Shown: one piece after another, positions 10,116 through 18,878 of the stretch
Position numbering within the stretch: position 1 is the first letter of the stretch
How the letters are laid out: each line of letters starts with the position of its first letter
NCBI RefSeq assembly: GCF_015143595.1
Contig: NZ_WYEU01000002.1
Location: 310,001-374,000 of the forward strand
DNA from: Sneathiella sp. P13V-1
Lineage (GTDB): Bacteria; Pseudomonadota; Alphaproteobacteria; Sneathiellales; Sneathiellaceae
DNA length: 64,000 nucleotides
Reading direction: 5' to 3'
Made by a program: the position numbers and the translations under genes
Notes under the pieces: model-generated
What the model was told of the DNA's origin: nothing
Database searches by the model: none
What the model saw: only the letters and a program-made list of their open reading frames with translations

Positions 10116-11593
10116 TGAGTGATTTAACTAAACTGACAATCGCTGAAGCCCGCGACGGACTGAAAGCGAAAAAATTCTCCGCGCGTGAATTGACCGCTGC
10201 ACATATCACAGCGATGGAAAGTGCAGGTGCGCTTAACGCCTATATTGCGGAAACACCAGAAATTGCTGTTCAGGCAGCAACGAAATCTGATGAGCGTCTT
10301 GCCAATGGAGAAGGCGGCATCATGGAAGGTATTCCGGTTGCCATTAAGGATCTGTTCTGCACCAAAGGAACTTTGACAACCGCTGCCTCACATATTCTGG
10401 ATGGCTTTAAACCTCAGTATGAAAGCACAGTGACCACAAATCTGTGGAACGAAGGTGCTGTGATGCTGGGTAAGGTGAACTTGGACGAATTTGCCATGGG
10501 GTCTTCCAATGAGACCAGTTATTACGGCAACGTTGTAAACCCTTGGCGCCGTGAAGGTGATGATGCAGCATTGGTGCCAGGTGGTTCATCTGGTGGTTCT
10601 GCAAGTGCGGTTGCCTCACGCACCGCGATGGGGGCGACAGGAACAGATACGGGTGGTTCCATCCGTCAGCCTGCGGCCTTTACCGGTATCGTCGGTATCA
10701 AACCAACTTATGGTCGTTGTTCCCGCTGGGGCGTTGTGGCCTTTGCGTCCAGCCTTGATCAGGCAGGACCAATGACACGGACAGTTCGTGATTCCGCGAT
10801 TATGCTGGAGGCAATGGCCGGCTTTGATCCGAAAGACAGTACAAGTGTTAATATGGAAGTGCCAAACTTCGAAGCAGCGCTTACTGGTGATATCAAAGGC
10901 CTGAAAATTGGTATTCCGAAAGAATATCGTCTGGACGGCATGTCTGACGAAATTGCCAAGCTCTGGGATCAGGGCATTGAGTGGCTGAAAGCTGCTGGTG
11001 CCGAAATCGTTGAGATCAGCCTGCCGCACACGAAATATGCACTTCCTGCCTATTACATCGTGGCCCCAGCTGAAGCATCCAGTAACCTCGCGCGTTATGA
11101 TGGTGTTCGCTATGGTCTGCGTGTTGAAGGTGAAAATCTTGCTGATATGTACAGCCGCACACGTGGTGAAGGCTTTGGTGAAGAGGTACAGCGCCGTATC
11201 CTGATCGGGACATATGCGCTGTCTGCTGGTTACTATGACGCTTATTACCTCAAAGCACAGAAGGTACGGACACGTATCGCTGACGACTTTAAGGAAGCCT
11301 ATAAAACAGTGGATGCGATCTTGACGCCAACAGCGCCAAGTGCAGCCTTTGCAGCTGGTGAGAAAAGCAACGATCCTTTGGAAATGTATCTGAACGACGT
11401 GTTTACGGTTCCTGCAAGTCTAGCAGGCCTTCCAGGCATTTCCATTCCTGCAGGCCTTTCAAGCGAAGGTTTGCCGTTGGGTCTACAATTGCTGGGCCGT
11501 CCATTTGATGAAGAAACTGTTCTGCGCACCGCAGGGGTTCTGGAAGAAGCCGCTGGATTTACAGCTGAACCAACTGCTTGGTGGAAGGGATAA
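10115..11593 (+). CDS. gatA: Asp/Glu-tRNA amidotransferase subunit A
   Basis: A 492-residue amidase-signature enzyme that releases ammonia from glutamine for conversion of Glu-tRNA(Gln) or Asp-tRNA(Asn). The Ser-cisSer-Lys triad is readable: the lysine in IPVAIKDLF, the cis-serine in [11 protein letters not shown] and the nucleophile region [12 protein letters not shown]. It is sandwiched between gatC (overlapping stop/start) and gatB (five-base spacing). The presence of all three subunits predicts that at least one of GlnRS or AsnRS is missing or supplemented in this organism. Confidence 0.97.
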   Translation: MSDLTKLTIAEARDGLKAKKFSARELTAAHITAMESAGALNAYIAETPEIAVQAATKSDERLANGEGGIMEGIPVAIKDLFCTKGTLTTAASHILDGFKPQYESTVTTNLWNEGAVMLGKVNLDEFAMGSSNETSYYGNVVNPWRREGDDAALVPGGSSGGSASAVASRTAMGATGTDTGGSIRQPAAFTGIVGIKPTYGRCSRWGVVAFASSLDQAGPMTRTVRDSAIMLEAMAGFDPKDSTSVNMEVPNFEAALTGDIKGLKIGIPKEYRLDGMSDEIAKLWDQGIEWLKAAGAEIVEISLPHTKYALPAYYIVAPAEASSNLARYDGVRYGLRVEGENLADMYSRTRGEGFGEEVQRRILIGTYALSAGYYDAYYLKAQKVRTRIADDFKEAYKTVDAILTPTAPSAAFAAGEKSNDPLEMYLNDVFTVPASLAGLPGISIPAGLSSEGLPLGLQLLGRPFDEETVLRTAGVLEEAAGFTAEPTAWWKG

Positions 11594-11598
11594 GAACA

Positions 11599-13053
11599 AT
11601 GGGTATGATTATTCAAGGCGCCACAGGTGATTGGGAAGTGATCATCGGTATGGAAGTCCACGCTCAGGTGACTTCGAAGGCCAAGCTGTTCTCTGGCTCT
11701 GCTACTGAATACGGTGCGGAACAGAACTCACAGGTTTCTTTCGTGGATGCGGCCATGCCAGGCATGTTGCCAGTTATCAATGAAATGGCTGTAGAACAGG
11801 CAGTCCGCACAGGTTTGGGTCTGAAAGCTCAGATCAATAAATATTCTGTCTTTGATCGTAAGAACTATTTCTACGCAGACTTGCCGCAGGGTTATCAGAT
11901 CAGTCAGTTCCTGCAGCCAATCGTTGGTGAAGGTGTATTGACGATTGATCTGAAAGACGGTGAGACAAAAGAGATCGGCATTACGCGTCTGCATCTAGAG
12001 CAGGATGCGGGTAAAAGTATCCATGATCAGCACCCGACCATGACACTGGTGGATCTGAATCGCTCTGGTGTTGCGTTGATGGAAATCGTTTCAGAGCCTG
12101 ACATCCGTAGCCCTGAAGAAGCAGCTGCCTATATCAAAAAGCTGCGCAGTATTCTCCGATACTTGGGTACATGCGATGGTAACATGGAAGAAGGCTCCAT
12201 GCGTGCCGACGTGAATGTTTCAGTGCGCCGTCCGGGCGATCCGCTGGGCACACGTTGCGAGATGAAGAACATCAACTCTGTTCGTTTCATTCAGCAAGCG
12301 ATTATCTATGAAGCAAATCGTCAGGTGGACATTATTGAAGCCGGTGGAGAAGTGGATCAGGAAACACGTCTTTATGATAGCGTGAAAGGGGAGACCCGTT
12401 CCATGCGCTCCAAAGAGGAAGCGCATGATTATCGTTACTTCCCGGATCCAGATCTTCTGCCTTTGGAATTTGATGATGCCTTTGTTGAAAAAATCAAAGC
12501 CGATCTGCCTGAACTTCCAGATGAGAAAAAAGATCGCTTTATCAACGAGTTGGGCATCACCCCTTATGATGCAAGCGTTCTGGTAACTGAAAAAGAGGTT
12601 GCTGATTTCTTCGAATCTGTTGCCGAAGGCCGCGATGCGAAGATGTCTGCCAACTGGGTGATTGGTGAGCTTTTTGGCCACCTCAACCGTTCTGGTAAAC
12701 AGCTTTCAGAAAGCCCTGTTTCGGCAAAAGCGCTGGGCGAACTGATCGATCTGATCAAGGATGGCACAATTTCTAACCGTATCGCCAAAGAAGTCTTTGA
12801 AGATATGTTTGAAACCGGCAAAGCGGCCGGTGCGATCGTTGAAGAAAAAGGCCTGAAACAGGTATCTGACACGGGGGCTATTGACGCGGCAATTGATGAA
12901 GTGATCGCGGCTAATATGGACAAAGTAGAAGAATATCGCGGCGGTAAAGACAAGTTGCTTGGCTTCTTCGTGGGGCAGGTGATGAAGGCAACCGGCGGTA
13001 AAGCTAACCCAGGTGTTGTGAACAAATTGCTGAAGCCAAAACTAGACGGCTAA
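11599..13053 (+). CDS. gatB: Asp/Glu-tRNA amidotransferase subunit B
   Basis: A 484-residue kinase/transamidase subunit that activates the tRNA-bound carboxylate and uses ammonia channelled from GatA. The start of the family is clear ([12 protein letters not shown]), with [14 protein letters not shown] and [10 protein letters not shown] in the catalytic cradle, a helical linker, and a C-terminal YqeY-like tRNA-binding domain. The frame is open upstream from 11578, inside gatA, but the ATG at 11599 has a GGAAGGGA ribosome site about ten bases ahead and is preferred. A strong bidirectional terminator at 13071-13101 closes the operon. Confidence 0.97.
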   Translation: MGMIIQGATGDWEVIIGMEVHAQVTSKAKLFSGSATEYGAEQNSQVSFVDAAMPGMLPVINEMAVEQAVRTGLGLKAQINKYSVFDRKNYFYADLPQGYQISQFLQPIVGEGVLTIDLKDGETKEIGITRLHLEQDAGKSIHDQHPTMTLVDLNRSGVALMEIVSEPDIRSPEEAAAYIKKLRSILRYLGTCDGNMEEGSMRADVNVSVRRPGDPLGTRCEMKNINSVRFIQQAIIYEANRQVDIIEAGGEVDQETRLYDSVKGETRSMRSKEEAHDYRYFPDPDLLPLEFDDAFVEKIKADLPELPDEKKDRFINELGITPYDASVLVTEKEVADFFESVAEGRDAKMSANWVIGELFGHLNRSGKQLSESPVSAKALGELIDLIKDGTISNRIAKEVFEDMFETGKAAGAIVEEKGLKQVSDTGAIDAAIDEVIAANMDKVEEYRGGKDKLLGFFVGQVMKATGGKANPGVVNKLLKPKLDG

Positions 13054-13070
13054 GTCAGTCTGAAGACAAT

Positions 13071-13101
13071 AAAAAAGGGCGGGTATTTCCCGCCCTTTTT
13101 T
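13071..13101. terminator. bidirectional intrinsic terminator after gatB
   Basis: GGGCGGG (13077-13083) pairs with CCCGCCC (13089-13095) around a five-base loop. Six A residues precede and six T residues follow, so it can stop transcription from gatB on the plus strand and from the small 36-codon ORF on the minus strand. Confidence 0.92.
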
Positions 13102-13127
13102 GTGCGATGCACAAATAAATTTCTAAA

Positions 13128-13238
13128 TTAGAATTGGTAGGAACCTACAGCCCACAAAACCATAAATGCTGGAAATGAAAAAATAGCTACAGCATCAGTA
13201 TATTTGGAAATCTTTGATTTAGAAGATTTATTAGCCAT
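13128..13238 (-). CDS. putative 36-residue single-helix membrane protein
   Basis: An ORF of 37 codons reading from ATG at 13238 to TAA at 13128. The protein begins MANKSSKSKISKYTDA, which is strongly basic, continues into one hydrophobic helix (about residues 16-32, AVAIFSFPAFMVLWAVG) and ends SYQF. That is the usual plan of a small inner-membrane protein with a cytoplasmic N-terminus. A purine-rich GGTAGAGAGAG lies 7-17 bases upstream. It has its own bidirectional terminator 27 bases downstream, and a perfect FNR/FixK box sits 88 bases upstream with a TAGAAG -10-like hexamer at the right spacing. I do not recognise the family; it resembles neither CydX nor CcoQ. Being real is an inference from start site, composition, promoter and terminator. 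Confidence 0.6.
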   Translation of the reverse strand: MANKSSKSKISKYTDAVAIFSFPAFMVLWAVGSYQF

Positions 13239-13325
13239 ATCGGACTCTCTCTACCAAGTTTCGCGATCACATCGCGGTGATTCAACATTTGCGCTATCTT
13301 CTAAATTTTCTTCGCAGTTGCAACA

Positions 13326-13339
13326 TTGATTTGGATCAA
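13326..13339. promoter_or_regulatory. FNR/FixK-type operator in a divergent promoter
   Basis: The bases TTGAT-TTGG-ATCAA are an exact match to the FNR/Anr/FixK consensus TTGAT-N4-ATCAA. Counting 41.5 bases from its centre, the class II activation position, finds a -10-like hexamer on each side: CACAAT at 13362-13367 for the plus-strand gene at 13443, and TAGAAG (minus strand, 13303-13298) for the small ORF at 13238. Both match TATAAT at four of six positions. The site would make both transcription units respond to low oxygen. Confidence 0.72.
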
Positions 13340-13442
13340 TTGCGACATTATGTAGCAACTGCACAATTTTGCTAAAAGTTGCGTTAATTATTTATCAAGG
13401 CCTCACCTGTAGTTTTAGCTGTGAAATTGTAGGTGTACGCTG

Positions 13443-13805
13443 ATGAATACTGGAAAAGCCGGAACTGAAAATCCTGATATCGCTAGTGCGATATGGATGG
13501 CTGTTTTTATGCTGTTTGCTGGATTTATCTTTCTGGCATTTCTTTCATTAAAGCCCTCATCAAACGGGGAAGATGTTGCCGCAATTTTCCCACTTTCCAT
13601 GAGTTTGAAAGACATCACCTCAATTTCAGCCGATTTACCTTTTACGCCACTGCGTGCGGGATGGTCGGATAACATCGTCATATTCAGGCCTCAACCCGGT
13701 GCCGCCTTGGAAGATTTAAGATCAGCAGGGGCGTTATTGGTTGTGAGCGCAATTGTGAACGGTGGATGTGTTTTTTTGACAAGTGACATTAAAAATAAGG
13801 CTTGA
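13443..13805 (+). CDS. membrane-anchored protein of unknown function, chemoreceptor partner
   Basis: A 120-residue protein with one N-terminal transmembrane helix (about 17-37, AIWMAVFMLFAGFIFLAFLS) and an 80-residue domain after it, probably in the periplasm. The domain has the pattern AAIFPLSMS ... RAGWSDNIVIF ... LRSAGALLVVSAIVNGGC. I recall similar short anchored proteins in other Alphaproteobacteria but know of no assigned function. It ends three bases before the start of the chemoreceptor gene, so the two are almost certainly one operon. The FNR/FixK box at 13326-13339 lies about 105 bases upstream. A role in signalling to the receptor is inference from position only. Confidence 0.75.
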   Translation: MNTGKAGTENPDIASAIWMAVFMLFAGFIFLAFLSLKPSSNGEDVAAIFPLSMSLKDITSISADLPFTPLRAGWSDNIVIFRPQPGAALEDLRSAGALLVVSAIVNGGCVFLTSDIKNKA

Positions 13806-13808
13806 GCT

Positions 13809-15347
13809 ATGAACGCCCTTAATGAACTTAGAAATACAGTTTCAAAGTATCTGATCTACCTTTTGTGGGCACATGTGCCTGTATTGGTGGTCGCAGGTAT
13901 GATAACCGGTGGTGATTGGGTCACGGCTGCTGTTGGTGGGGCTGTTTTTGCAGCCATCGCAACCGGCCTGAAAATGCAATCAAAGAATGAACTGGCCTAC
14001 AGATATGCGGCGGCGGTGACATATGTCATTCAGGTTGGTTTGCTTGTATATGTCTTTTCCGGCCATCCTTGGCAGATTGACATTCATATGTATTTCTTTG
14101 CGTCCCTTGCAATTGTTGCTGCTTTTTGTTGTTGGCAAACGATCCTTGTGGCCACAGTTGCCATCGCTTTGCATCACTTGGTATTGAACTTCGTGCTGCC
14201 AACAGCCGTTTTCCCAGAAGGGGCTGATTTTGCGCGGGTTGTTTTGCACGCGGTTATTGTTGTTTTGGAATCTGCAGTGCTTGTTTGGCTGACGGCCAAA
14301 TTAACCGGTGCTTTCGCAGCCTCTCAAGAAGCGATCGAGAGTGCTGAGCAAGCTGAGCGCCATGCGAACCAGGAAAAAGCCAATGCTGAAAAAGCAACTG
14401 AAGAAGCGAAAAAAGCAGCGGAAGAAGCGCTATCCTTAAAAGCCGAAGCCGAAAAGCTTCAGGCTGAACGCGATCAGTCCGTTGCCCGCCAGGAAGAGGA
14501 GCGTAAGCAACAACGCAACGAATTGGCAAATACATTTGAGCACTCTGTCGGTGGATTGCTGCAAAAAGTATCTGACAATTCCAAGCAGTTGTCTGGTCTT
14601 GCGAATAATCTGCAGAGTATTTCGACCAATGTTGAAGGTCGTATCAGTCAAACGTCCTCCCTTGCAGAAGATATGACAGGTAATGTTCAAAGCGTGACGA
14701 CTGCGACGGGTGAACTGAGCGATTCAATTCGTGAGATTTCCTCTCAGGTAAATCACTCAAACCAGGTTGTTTCGAGTGCATCCGAACGTGCGGAAGCGAC
14801 CGCTCAGACAATGGGTGAACTTAAAGAGGCCGCACAGCAGATCAATGAGGTGGTAAAACTGATTAATGATATCGCTGAACAAACTAACCTGCTGGCGCTT
14901 AATGCAACGATCGAGGCGGCACGTGCTGGTGATGCGGGTAAAGGCTTTGCTGTTGTCGCGAGCGAGGTGAAAAACCTTGCGACGCAGACAGCAAAAGCAA
15001 CCGAAGATATCTCTACGCAGATTGCAGGTATTCAGCAGGTGAGTGATCAGGCCGGGACCGAAATCGAAGCCATTTTGCAAACGATCCAGGAAATCACGTC
15101 AACCACATCCTCCGTTGCCGCGGCGGTAGAAGAGCAATCCGTTGCGACCAGTGAGATTTCAGGAAACACACAGAATACATACAACAGTACAGTTCGCTTG
15201 CAAGAGGAAGTCGGCAATATCCAGGGTTATACTCAGGAGACTTCGGCAGCATCTCATAGTGTGCAGCAAGCAGTTGATGAGATGGTCCGTGATACAGACA
15301 ATGTCATGGAAGAGGTCAGCGCACTACTGAAGCAAATGCGACAGTAA
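13809..15347 (+). CDS. methyl-accepting chemotaxis protein with six-helix membrane module
   Basis: A 512-residue chemoreceptor. Instead of the usual two helices around a periplasmic sensor it starts with about six transmembrane segments (roughly 14-33, 37-54, 66-83, 90-109, 110-130, 144-165) with very short loops. A charged Ala/Glu/Lys coiled coil (about 165-235) follows, then the signalling domain with the conserved hairpin tip [20 protein letters not shown] and downstream [13 protein letters not shown]. No HAMP or PAS domain is evident. With no external binding domain, the ligand or stimulus may be sensed in or at the membrane, for example redox or energy state, which agrees with the FNR/FixK box ahead of the operon. 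A terminator follows at 15376. Confidence 0.93.
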   Translation: MNALNELRNTVSKYLIYLLWAHVPVLVVAGMITGGDWVTAAVGGAVFAAIATGLKMQSKNELAYRYAAAVTYVIQVGLLVYVFSGHPWQIDIHMYFFASLAIVAAFCCWQTILVATVAIALHHLVLNFVLPTAVFPEGADFARVVLHAVIVVLESAVLVWLTAKLTGAFAASQEAIESAEQAERHANQEKANAEKATEEAKKAAEEALSLKAEAEKLQAERDQSVARQEEERKQQRNELANTFEHSVGGLLQKVSDNSKQLSGLANNLQSISTNVEGRISQTSSLAEDMTGNVQSVTTATGELSDSIREISSQVNHSNQVVSSASERAEATAQTMGELKEAAQQINEVVKLINDIAEQTNLLALNATIEAARAGDAGKGFAVVASEVKNLATQTAKATEDISTQIAGIQQVSDQAGTEIEAILQTIQEITSTTSSVAAAVEEQSVATSEISGNTQNTYNSTVRLQEEVGNIQGYTQETSAASHSVQQAVDEMVRDTDNVMEEVSALLKQMRQ

Positions 15348-15375
15348 TTACCTTGTCGAAGTTACCAGCAGAATT

Positions 15376-15403
15376 AAAACGCCCCCTATTGGGGCGTTTT
15401 TTT
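15376..15403. terminator. bidirectional intrinsic terminator between chemoreceptor gene and convergent ORF
   Basis: The stem AAAACGCCCC (15376-15385) pairs with GGGGCGTTTT (15391-15400) around a five-base loop, with more T residues after it. Flanking A residues let it act on the minus strand too; it sits at the very end of the minus-strand ORF ending at 15402. Confidence 0.9.
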
Positions 15404-15719
15404 ATATGAGCACCATTTCTATCCTATAAGGGGCTTTGTCCTGAATGACGACCACCTCTATATCATAATGAGTGGGGGTGGATTTTTGGAAAGAGATTCC
15501 CCAGGATGTCACTTTCAGCCAACAGATCAACCCCCCGTACTTGATCGGGACATGAAAGCCGGAAGCTGGCCCTGTGCAATGGCAGCGATGAAAGGTAAAA
15601 GGGTCAAGTCTGGTAGGGGGATTTACATGCCAGTTGGCGCCTTGCATATCGAGCTGTTGGTAATCAAAGCTTTCCCCGTTAATGGTGTTAATTAGTGAGA
15701 TTTCAACATTCAGTGGCAT
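15402..15719 (-). CDS. uncharacterised 105-residue protein
   Basis: A 105-residue protein, probably mostly beta strand, with no signal peptide or membrane helix. Visible landmarks are GANWHVNPPTRLDPFTF, HRCHCTGPASGF, KYGGLICWLKV and the charged end VVVIQDKAPYRIEMVLI. The spacing of W-x-x-x-PP, a central GPASG turn and a later aromatic-rich strand faintly recalls aegerolysin-like beta-sandwich proteins, but this is a weak impression. The minus-strand reading is preferred over an overlapping plus-strand frame because it has an excellent GGAGGGAAAAG ribosome site before its ATG at 15719 and a terminator at its end. Its neighbours (chemoreceptor, recO) give no functional clue. Confidence 0.65.
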   Translation of the reverse strand: MPLNVEISLINTINGESFDYQQLDMQGANWHVNPPTRLDPFTFHRCHCTGPASGFHVPIKYGGLICWLKVTSWGISFQKSTPTHYDIEVVVIQDKAPYRIEMVLI

Positions 15720-15816
15720 TCTTTTCCCTCCAGCAAGGAAAAAGACGCCTTATTTTTAATGCCTGTGATACATTCCCCTGTAATCTTTTAAAAGTCGAGT
15801 TTCTTGGGGAGAGGGG

Positions 15817-16563
15817 ATGCATTGGTTAGATAGCGGAATTGTTCTTTCGGCCCGAAAATATGGCGAGAACAGCGTTATTCTACAGGCCTTCACCAAAGAA
15901 CATGGAAGATGCGCAGGGCTTGTCCGTGGTGGCACAAGCAAAAAACTGCGCGGGATTTTGCAGCCTGGAAATATCGTAGGACTTAAATGGCAAAGCCGCA
16001 TTGCAGATCAGTTGGGAACATATACGATAGAGGCTGGTCAGTCTTCAGGGGCACTCTTATTTGATCGCCCATTATCATTGGCTGCCTGTTCTTCCATTGT
16101 TGCCTTGCTGGAAAAAACCCTTCCGGAAAAAGAAATTCATAGCCCGTTATTTGAAGCATCGTCGATCCTTCTTGGGCTATTGGATGATGATATTGAACTG
16201 TGGGGGCCGCTTCTGGTGAAATGGGAATTGGGGTTGCTTTCTGAAATGGGATACGGCCTTGACCTCTCCGAATGTGCGGCAACCGGGGTGAAAGAAAACC
16301 TTGCATATGTTTCCCCAAAATCGGGACGGGCGGTAAGCCGCGAAGCGGGAACACCATATGGAGATCGTTTGTTGCCGCTTCCTGATTTTTTATGTTCAAC
16401 CAACCATTCAGAAAATGAGATAAACCTTATGGACGTGGAGCAGGGGTTACGTTTAAGCGGTTATTTCATAAAGAAAAACCTTATTCCTCATTATGGTGGG
16501 GAGAGCCTTCCCGCGAGAGAACGGCTTGTTCATAAAATGAACAAGACATTGAATAAGAAATGA
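15817..16563 (+). CDS. recO: DNA repair protein RecO
   Basis: A 248-residue RecO, which helps RecA replace SSB on single-stranded DNA in the RecFOR pathway. The N-terminal OB fold is typical (WLDSGIVLSARKYGENSVIL ... RCAGLVRGG), followed by the helical domain. A GAGAGGGG ribosome site precedes ATG 15817. The usual RecO zinc cysteines are not obviously complete: a C-x(4)-G pattern appears only as ECAATG, as in many alphaproteobacterial members. parC follows after 58 bases on the same strand, an order often seen in this class. Confidence 0.93.
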   Translation: MHWLDSGIVLSARKYGENSVILQAFTKEHGRCAGLVRGGTSKKLRGILQPGNIVGLKWQSRIADQLGTYTIEAGQSSGALLFDRPLSLAACSSIVALLEKTLPEKEIHSPLFEASSILLGLLDDDIELWGPLLVKWELGLLSEMGYGLDLSECAATGVKENLAYVSPKSGRAVSREAGTPYGDRLLPLPDFLCSTNHSENEINLMDVEQGLRLSGYFIKKNLIPHYGGESLPARERLVHKMNKTLNKK

Positions 16564-16621
16564 GCCGTTAAATTCGGTTTTTTTTGCTCCTCACCTTTAA
16601 ATCAGATGCTATAAAGATGTC

Positions 16622-18850
16622 ATGAGTGACCAGACAACAATTAAATCCGGTGAAGTCCTGCCAACTTCACTGAAGGACGCCATAAGCGAACGCTATCTCG
16701 CTTATGCGATGTCGACCATTATGTCCCGTTCCCTGCCAGACGTACGTGACGGCTTGAAACCCGTTCACCGCCGTTTGCTGTATGCGATGCGGCTTTTAAA
16801 ACTGGATCCGGCATCCGGTTATAAGAAATGTGCACGTGTTGTTGGTGACGTAATTGGTAAGTATCATCCCCATGGCGATCAGTCTGTTTATGATGCATTG
16901 GTCCGTTTGGCGCAGGAATTTGCACAGCGCTATACGCTGGTAGATGGGCAGGGTAACTTCGGCAACATCGACGGCGATAATGCGGCTGCGATGCGTTATA
17001 CAGAAGCCCGCTTGACTGTCTTTGCTGAACTGCTTCTTCGGGATTTGGATCAGGATACCGTAAATTTTCGACCCACATATGATGGAGAAGATAAAGAACC
17101 GGTCGTTCTGCCATCGGCTTTCCCAAATCTGTTGGCAAACGGATCCAATGGTATCGCGGTGGGTATGGCAACATCCATCCCACCTCACAATGCGACAGAA
17201 CTTTGCAACGCGCTTATCCATCTGAACAAGCATCCAAATGCGACGATTGATAAGCTGCTTGAGTTTGTTCCGGGACCTGACTTCCCGACAGGCGGTGAGC
17301 TTGTTGAGAAACCAGAGAATATTCGTGAGGCCTATATTACTGGCCGTGGTGGTTTCCGGGTTCGTGCCCGCTGGGAAGTGGAGCAGGGCGCGCGCGGTAC
17401 CTATCAGATTGTTGTCACTGAAATTCCGTATCAGGTTCAAAAAGGTAAGCTGATTGAACGGATTGCGGAACTTATTCAGACCAAGAAGCTGCCGCTGCTT
17501 GCTGATGTTCGGGACGAATCTGCTGAAGATATCCGGCTGGTTCTGGAACCACGAAGTAAGAATGTAGACCCTGAAATCCTGATGCAGGGCTTGTTCCGAC
17601 TATCTGATCTGGAAAGCCGGTTCTCTCTAAACATGAACGTTCTGGATGCAAGCCAGACACCACGCGTGATGTCTCTTGCCGATGTATTGCTGTCTTTCCT
17701 TGAACATCGTCAGGAAGTTTTGCAGCGTCGTTCCCGCTACCGTTTGAGTAAAATTGAAAACCGTTTGGAAGTTCTGGACGGTTACTTGATTGTTTTCCTT
17801 AATCTGGATGAGGTCATTCGCATTATTCGTGAGGAAGACCATCCGAAACAGGAATTGATCAAAACGTTTAAATTGACGGAAGTTCAGGCGGAAGCCATTC
17901 TCAATATGCGTCTTCGTTCTTTGCGCAAATTGGAAGAAATGGAACTTCGGACTGAACACGATAAGCTGTCTGCTGAAAAAGCTGAACTGGAAGCACTGCT
18001 TGCAAGCGAAGATCTTCAAAAAGGAGCCTTGGGTAACGAACTTAAAGACCTGAAGAAACTTCTAAAAGAACATTCGGACGTTTCCAACCGCCGCACTGTT
18101 ATTGGTGAAGCGCAGGAAACACCTGACATCCCACTTGAAGCCATGATTGAGAAAGAACCGATTACTGTCATCTGTTCTGAAAAAGGCTGGATCAGAGCGC
18201 TAAAAGGGCATGTCGCGCAAACAGGCGAAGAGAAATACAAAGACGGAGATAAAGAGCGTTTCTGGATCCAGGCGGAAACTACCGACAAGCTGGTTCTGTT
18301 TGGGACAAACGGACGTTTCTATACAATCGGATGCGATAAGCTGCCGCGAGGCAGAGGACAAGGTGAGCCAGTCCGCCTGATGGTTGACCTTGGAAATGAT
18401 CAGGATATCGTTTCCTTGTTTGTACATAAGCCGGATCGTAAGCTCTTAATTGCTTCCACCGATGGGCGTGGCTTTATCGTGGATGAAAACGGTGTCATTG
18501 CCCAAACCAGAAATGGTAAGCAGACACTGAATGTCTCCGGCGATGTGGAAGCAGCCTTCTGTATCGAAGCACAAGGGGATTCCATCGCTGTTGTGGGTGA
18601 AAACCGTAAACTCAACTGTTTTGCCCTGGAAGAAGTTTCAGAAATGACCCGTGGCCGCGGTGTGACACTGCAGCGTTATAAAGATGGCGGTCTTTCCGAC
18701 ATTACTACGTTTGTGAAAGAAGAAGGTCTCAGTTGGAAATCCGGAGAAAGAACGAGAACTGAAACGGATCTTACAGGTTGGTACACACGCCGCGGAAATG
18801 CAGGGCGTTTGGCACCAAGGGGCTTCAGCCGAAATAATAAATTTAGTTAA
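16622..18850 (+). CDS. parC: DNA topoisomerase IV subunit A
   Basis: A 742-residue type IIA topoisomerase subunit, the DNA-cleaving half of the chromosome decatenase. The catalytic tyrosine is Y126 in [10 protein letters not shown]. The region corresponding to the quinolone-resistance determining segment reads [17 protein letters not shown] (about 82-98), with Gln where E. coli ParC has Ser80. The C-terminal half has the beta-pinwheel repeats but lacks the GyrA box, and total length is shorter than GyrA, which favours ParC. parE is not in the window. Confidence 0.94.
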   Translation: MSDQTTIKSGEVLPTSLKDAISERYLAYAMSTIMSRSLPDVRDGLKPVHRRLLYAMRLLKLDPASGYKKCARVVGDVIGKYHPHGDQSVYDALVRLAQEFAQRYTLVDGQGNFGNIDGDNAAAMRYTEARLTVFAELLLRDLDQDTVNFRPTYDGEDKEPVVLPSAFPNLLANGSNGIAVGMATSIPPHNATELCNALIHLNKHPNATIDKLLEFVPGPDFPTGGELVEKPENIREAYITGRGGFRVRARWEVEQGARGTYQIVVTEIPYQVQKGKLIERIAELIQTKKLPLLADVRDESAEDIRLVLEPRSKNVDPEILMQGLFRLSDLESRFSLNMNVLDASQTPRVMSLADVLLSFLEHRQEVLQRRSRYRLSKIENRLEVLDGYLIVFLNLDEVIRIIREEDHPKQELIKTFKLTEVQAEAILNMRLRSLRKLEEMELRTEHDKLSAEKAELEALLASEDLQKGALGNELKDLKKLLKEHSDVSNRRTVIGEAQETPDIPLEAMIEKEPITVICSEKGWIRALKGHVAQTGEEKYKDGDKERFWIQAETTDKLVLFGTNGRFYTIGCDKLPRGRGQGEPVRLMVDLGNDQDIVSLFVHKPDRKLLIASTDGRGFIVDENGVIAQTRNGKQTLNVSGDVEAAFCIEAQGDSIAVVGENRKLNCFALEEVSEMTRGRGVTLQRYKDGGLSDITTFVKEEGLSWKSGERTRTETDLTGWYTRRGNAGRLAPRGFSRNNKFS

Positions 18851-18878
18851 AGAAGTATAATAATAAGAAGGGAAAGGC

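Noticed and set aside
15468-15695. 75-codon plus-strand frame opposite the unknown 105-residue protein
   Set aside because: No ribosome site; the minus-strand frame has a strong one and a matching terminator.
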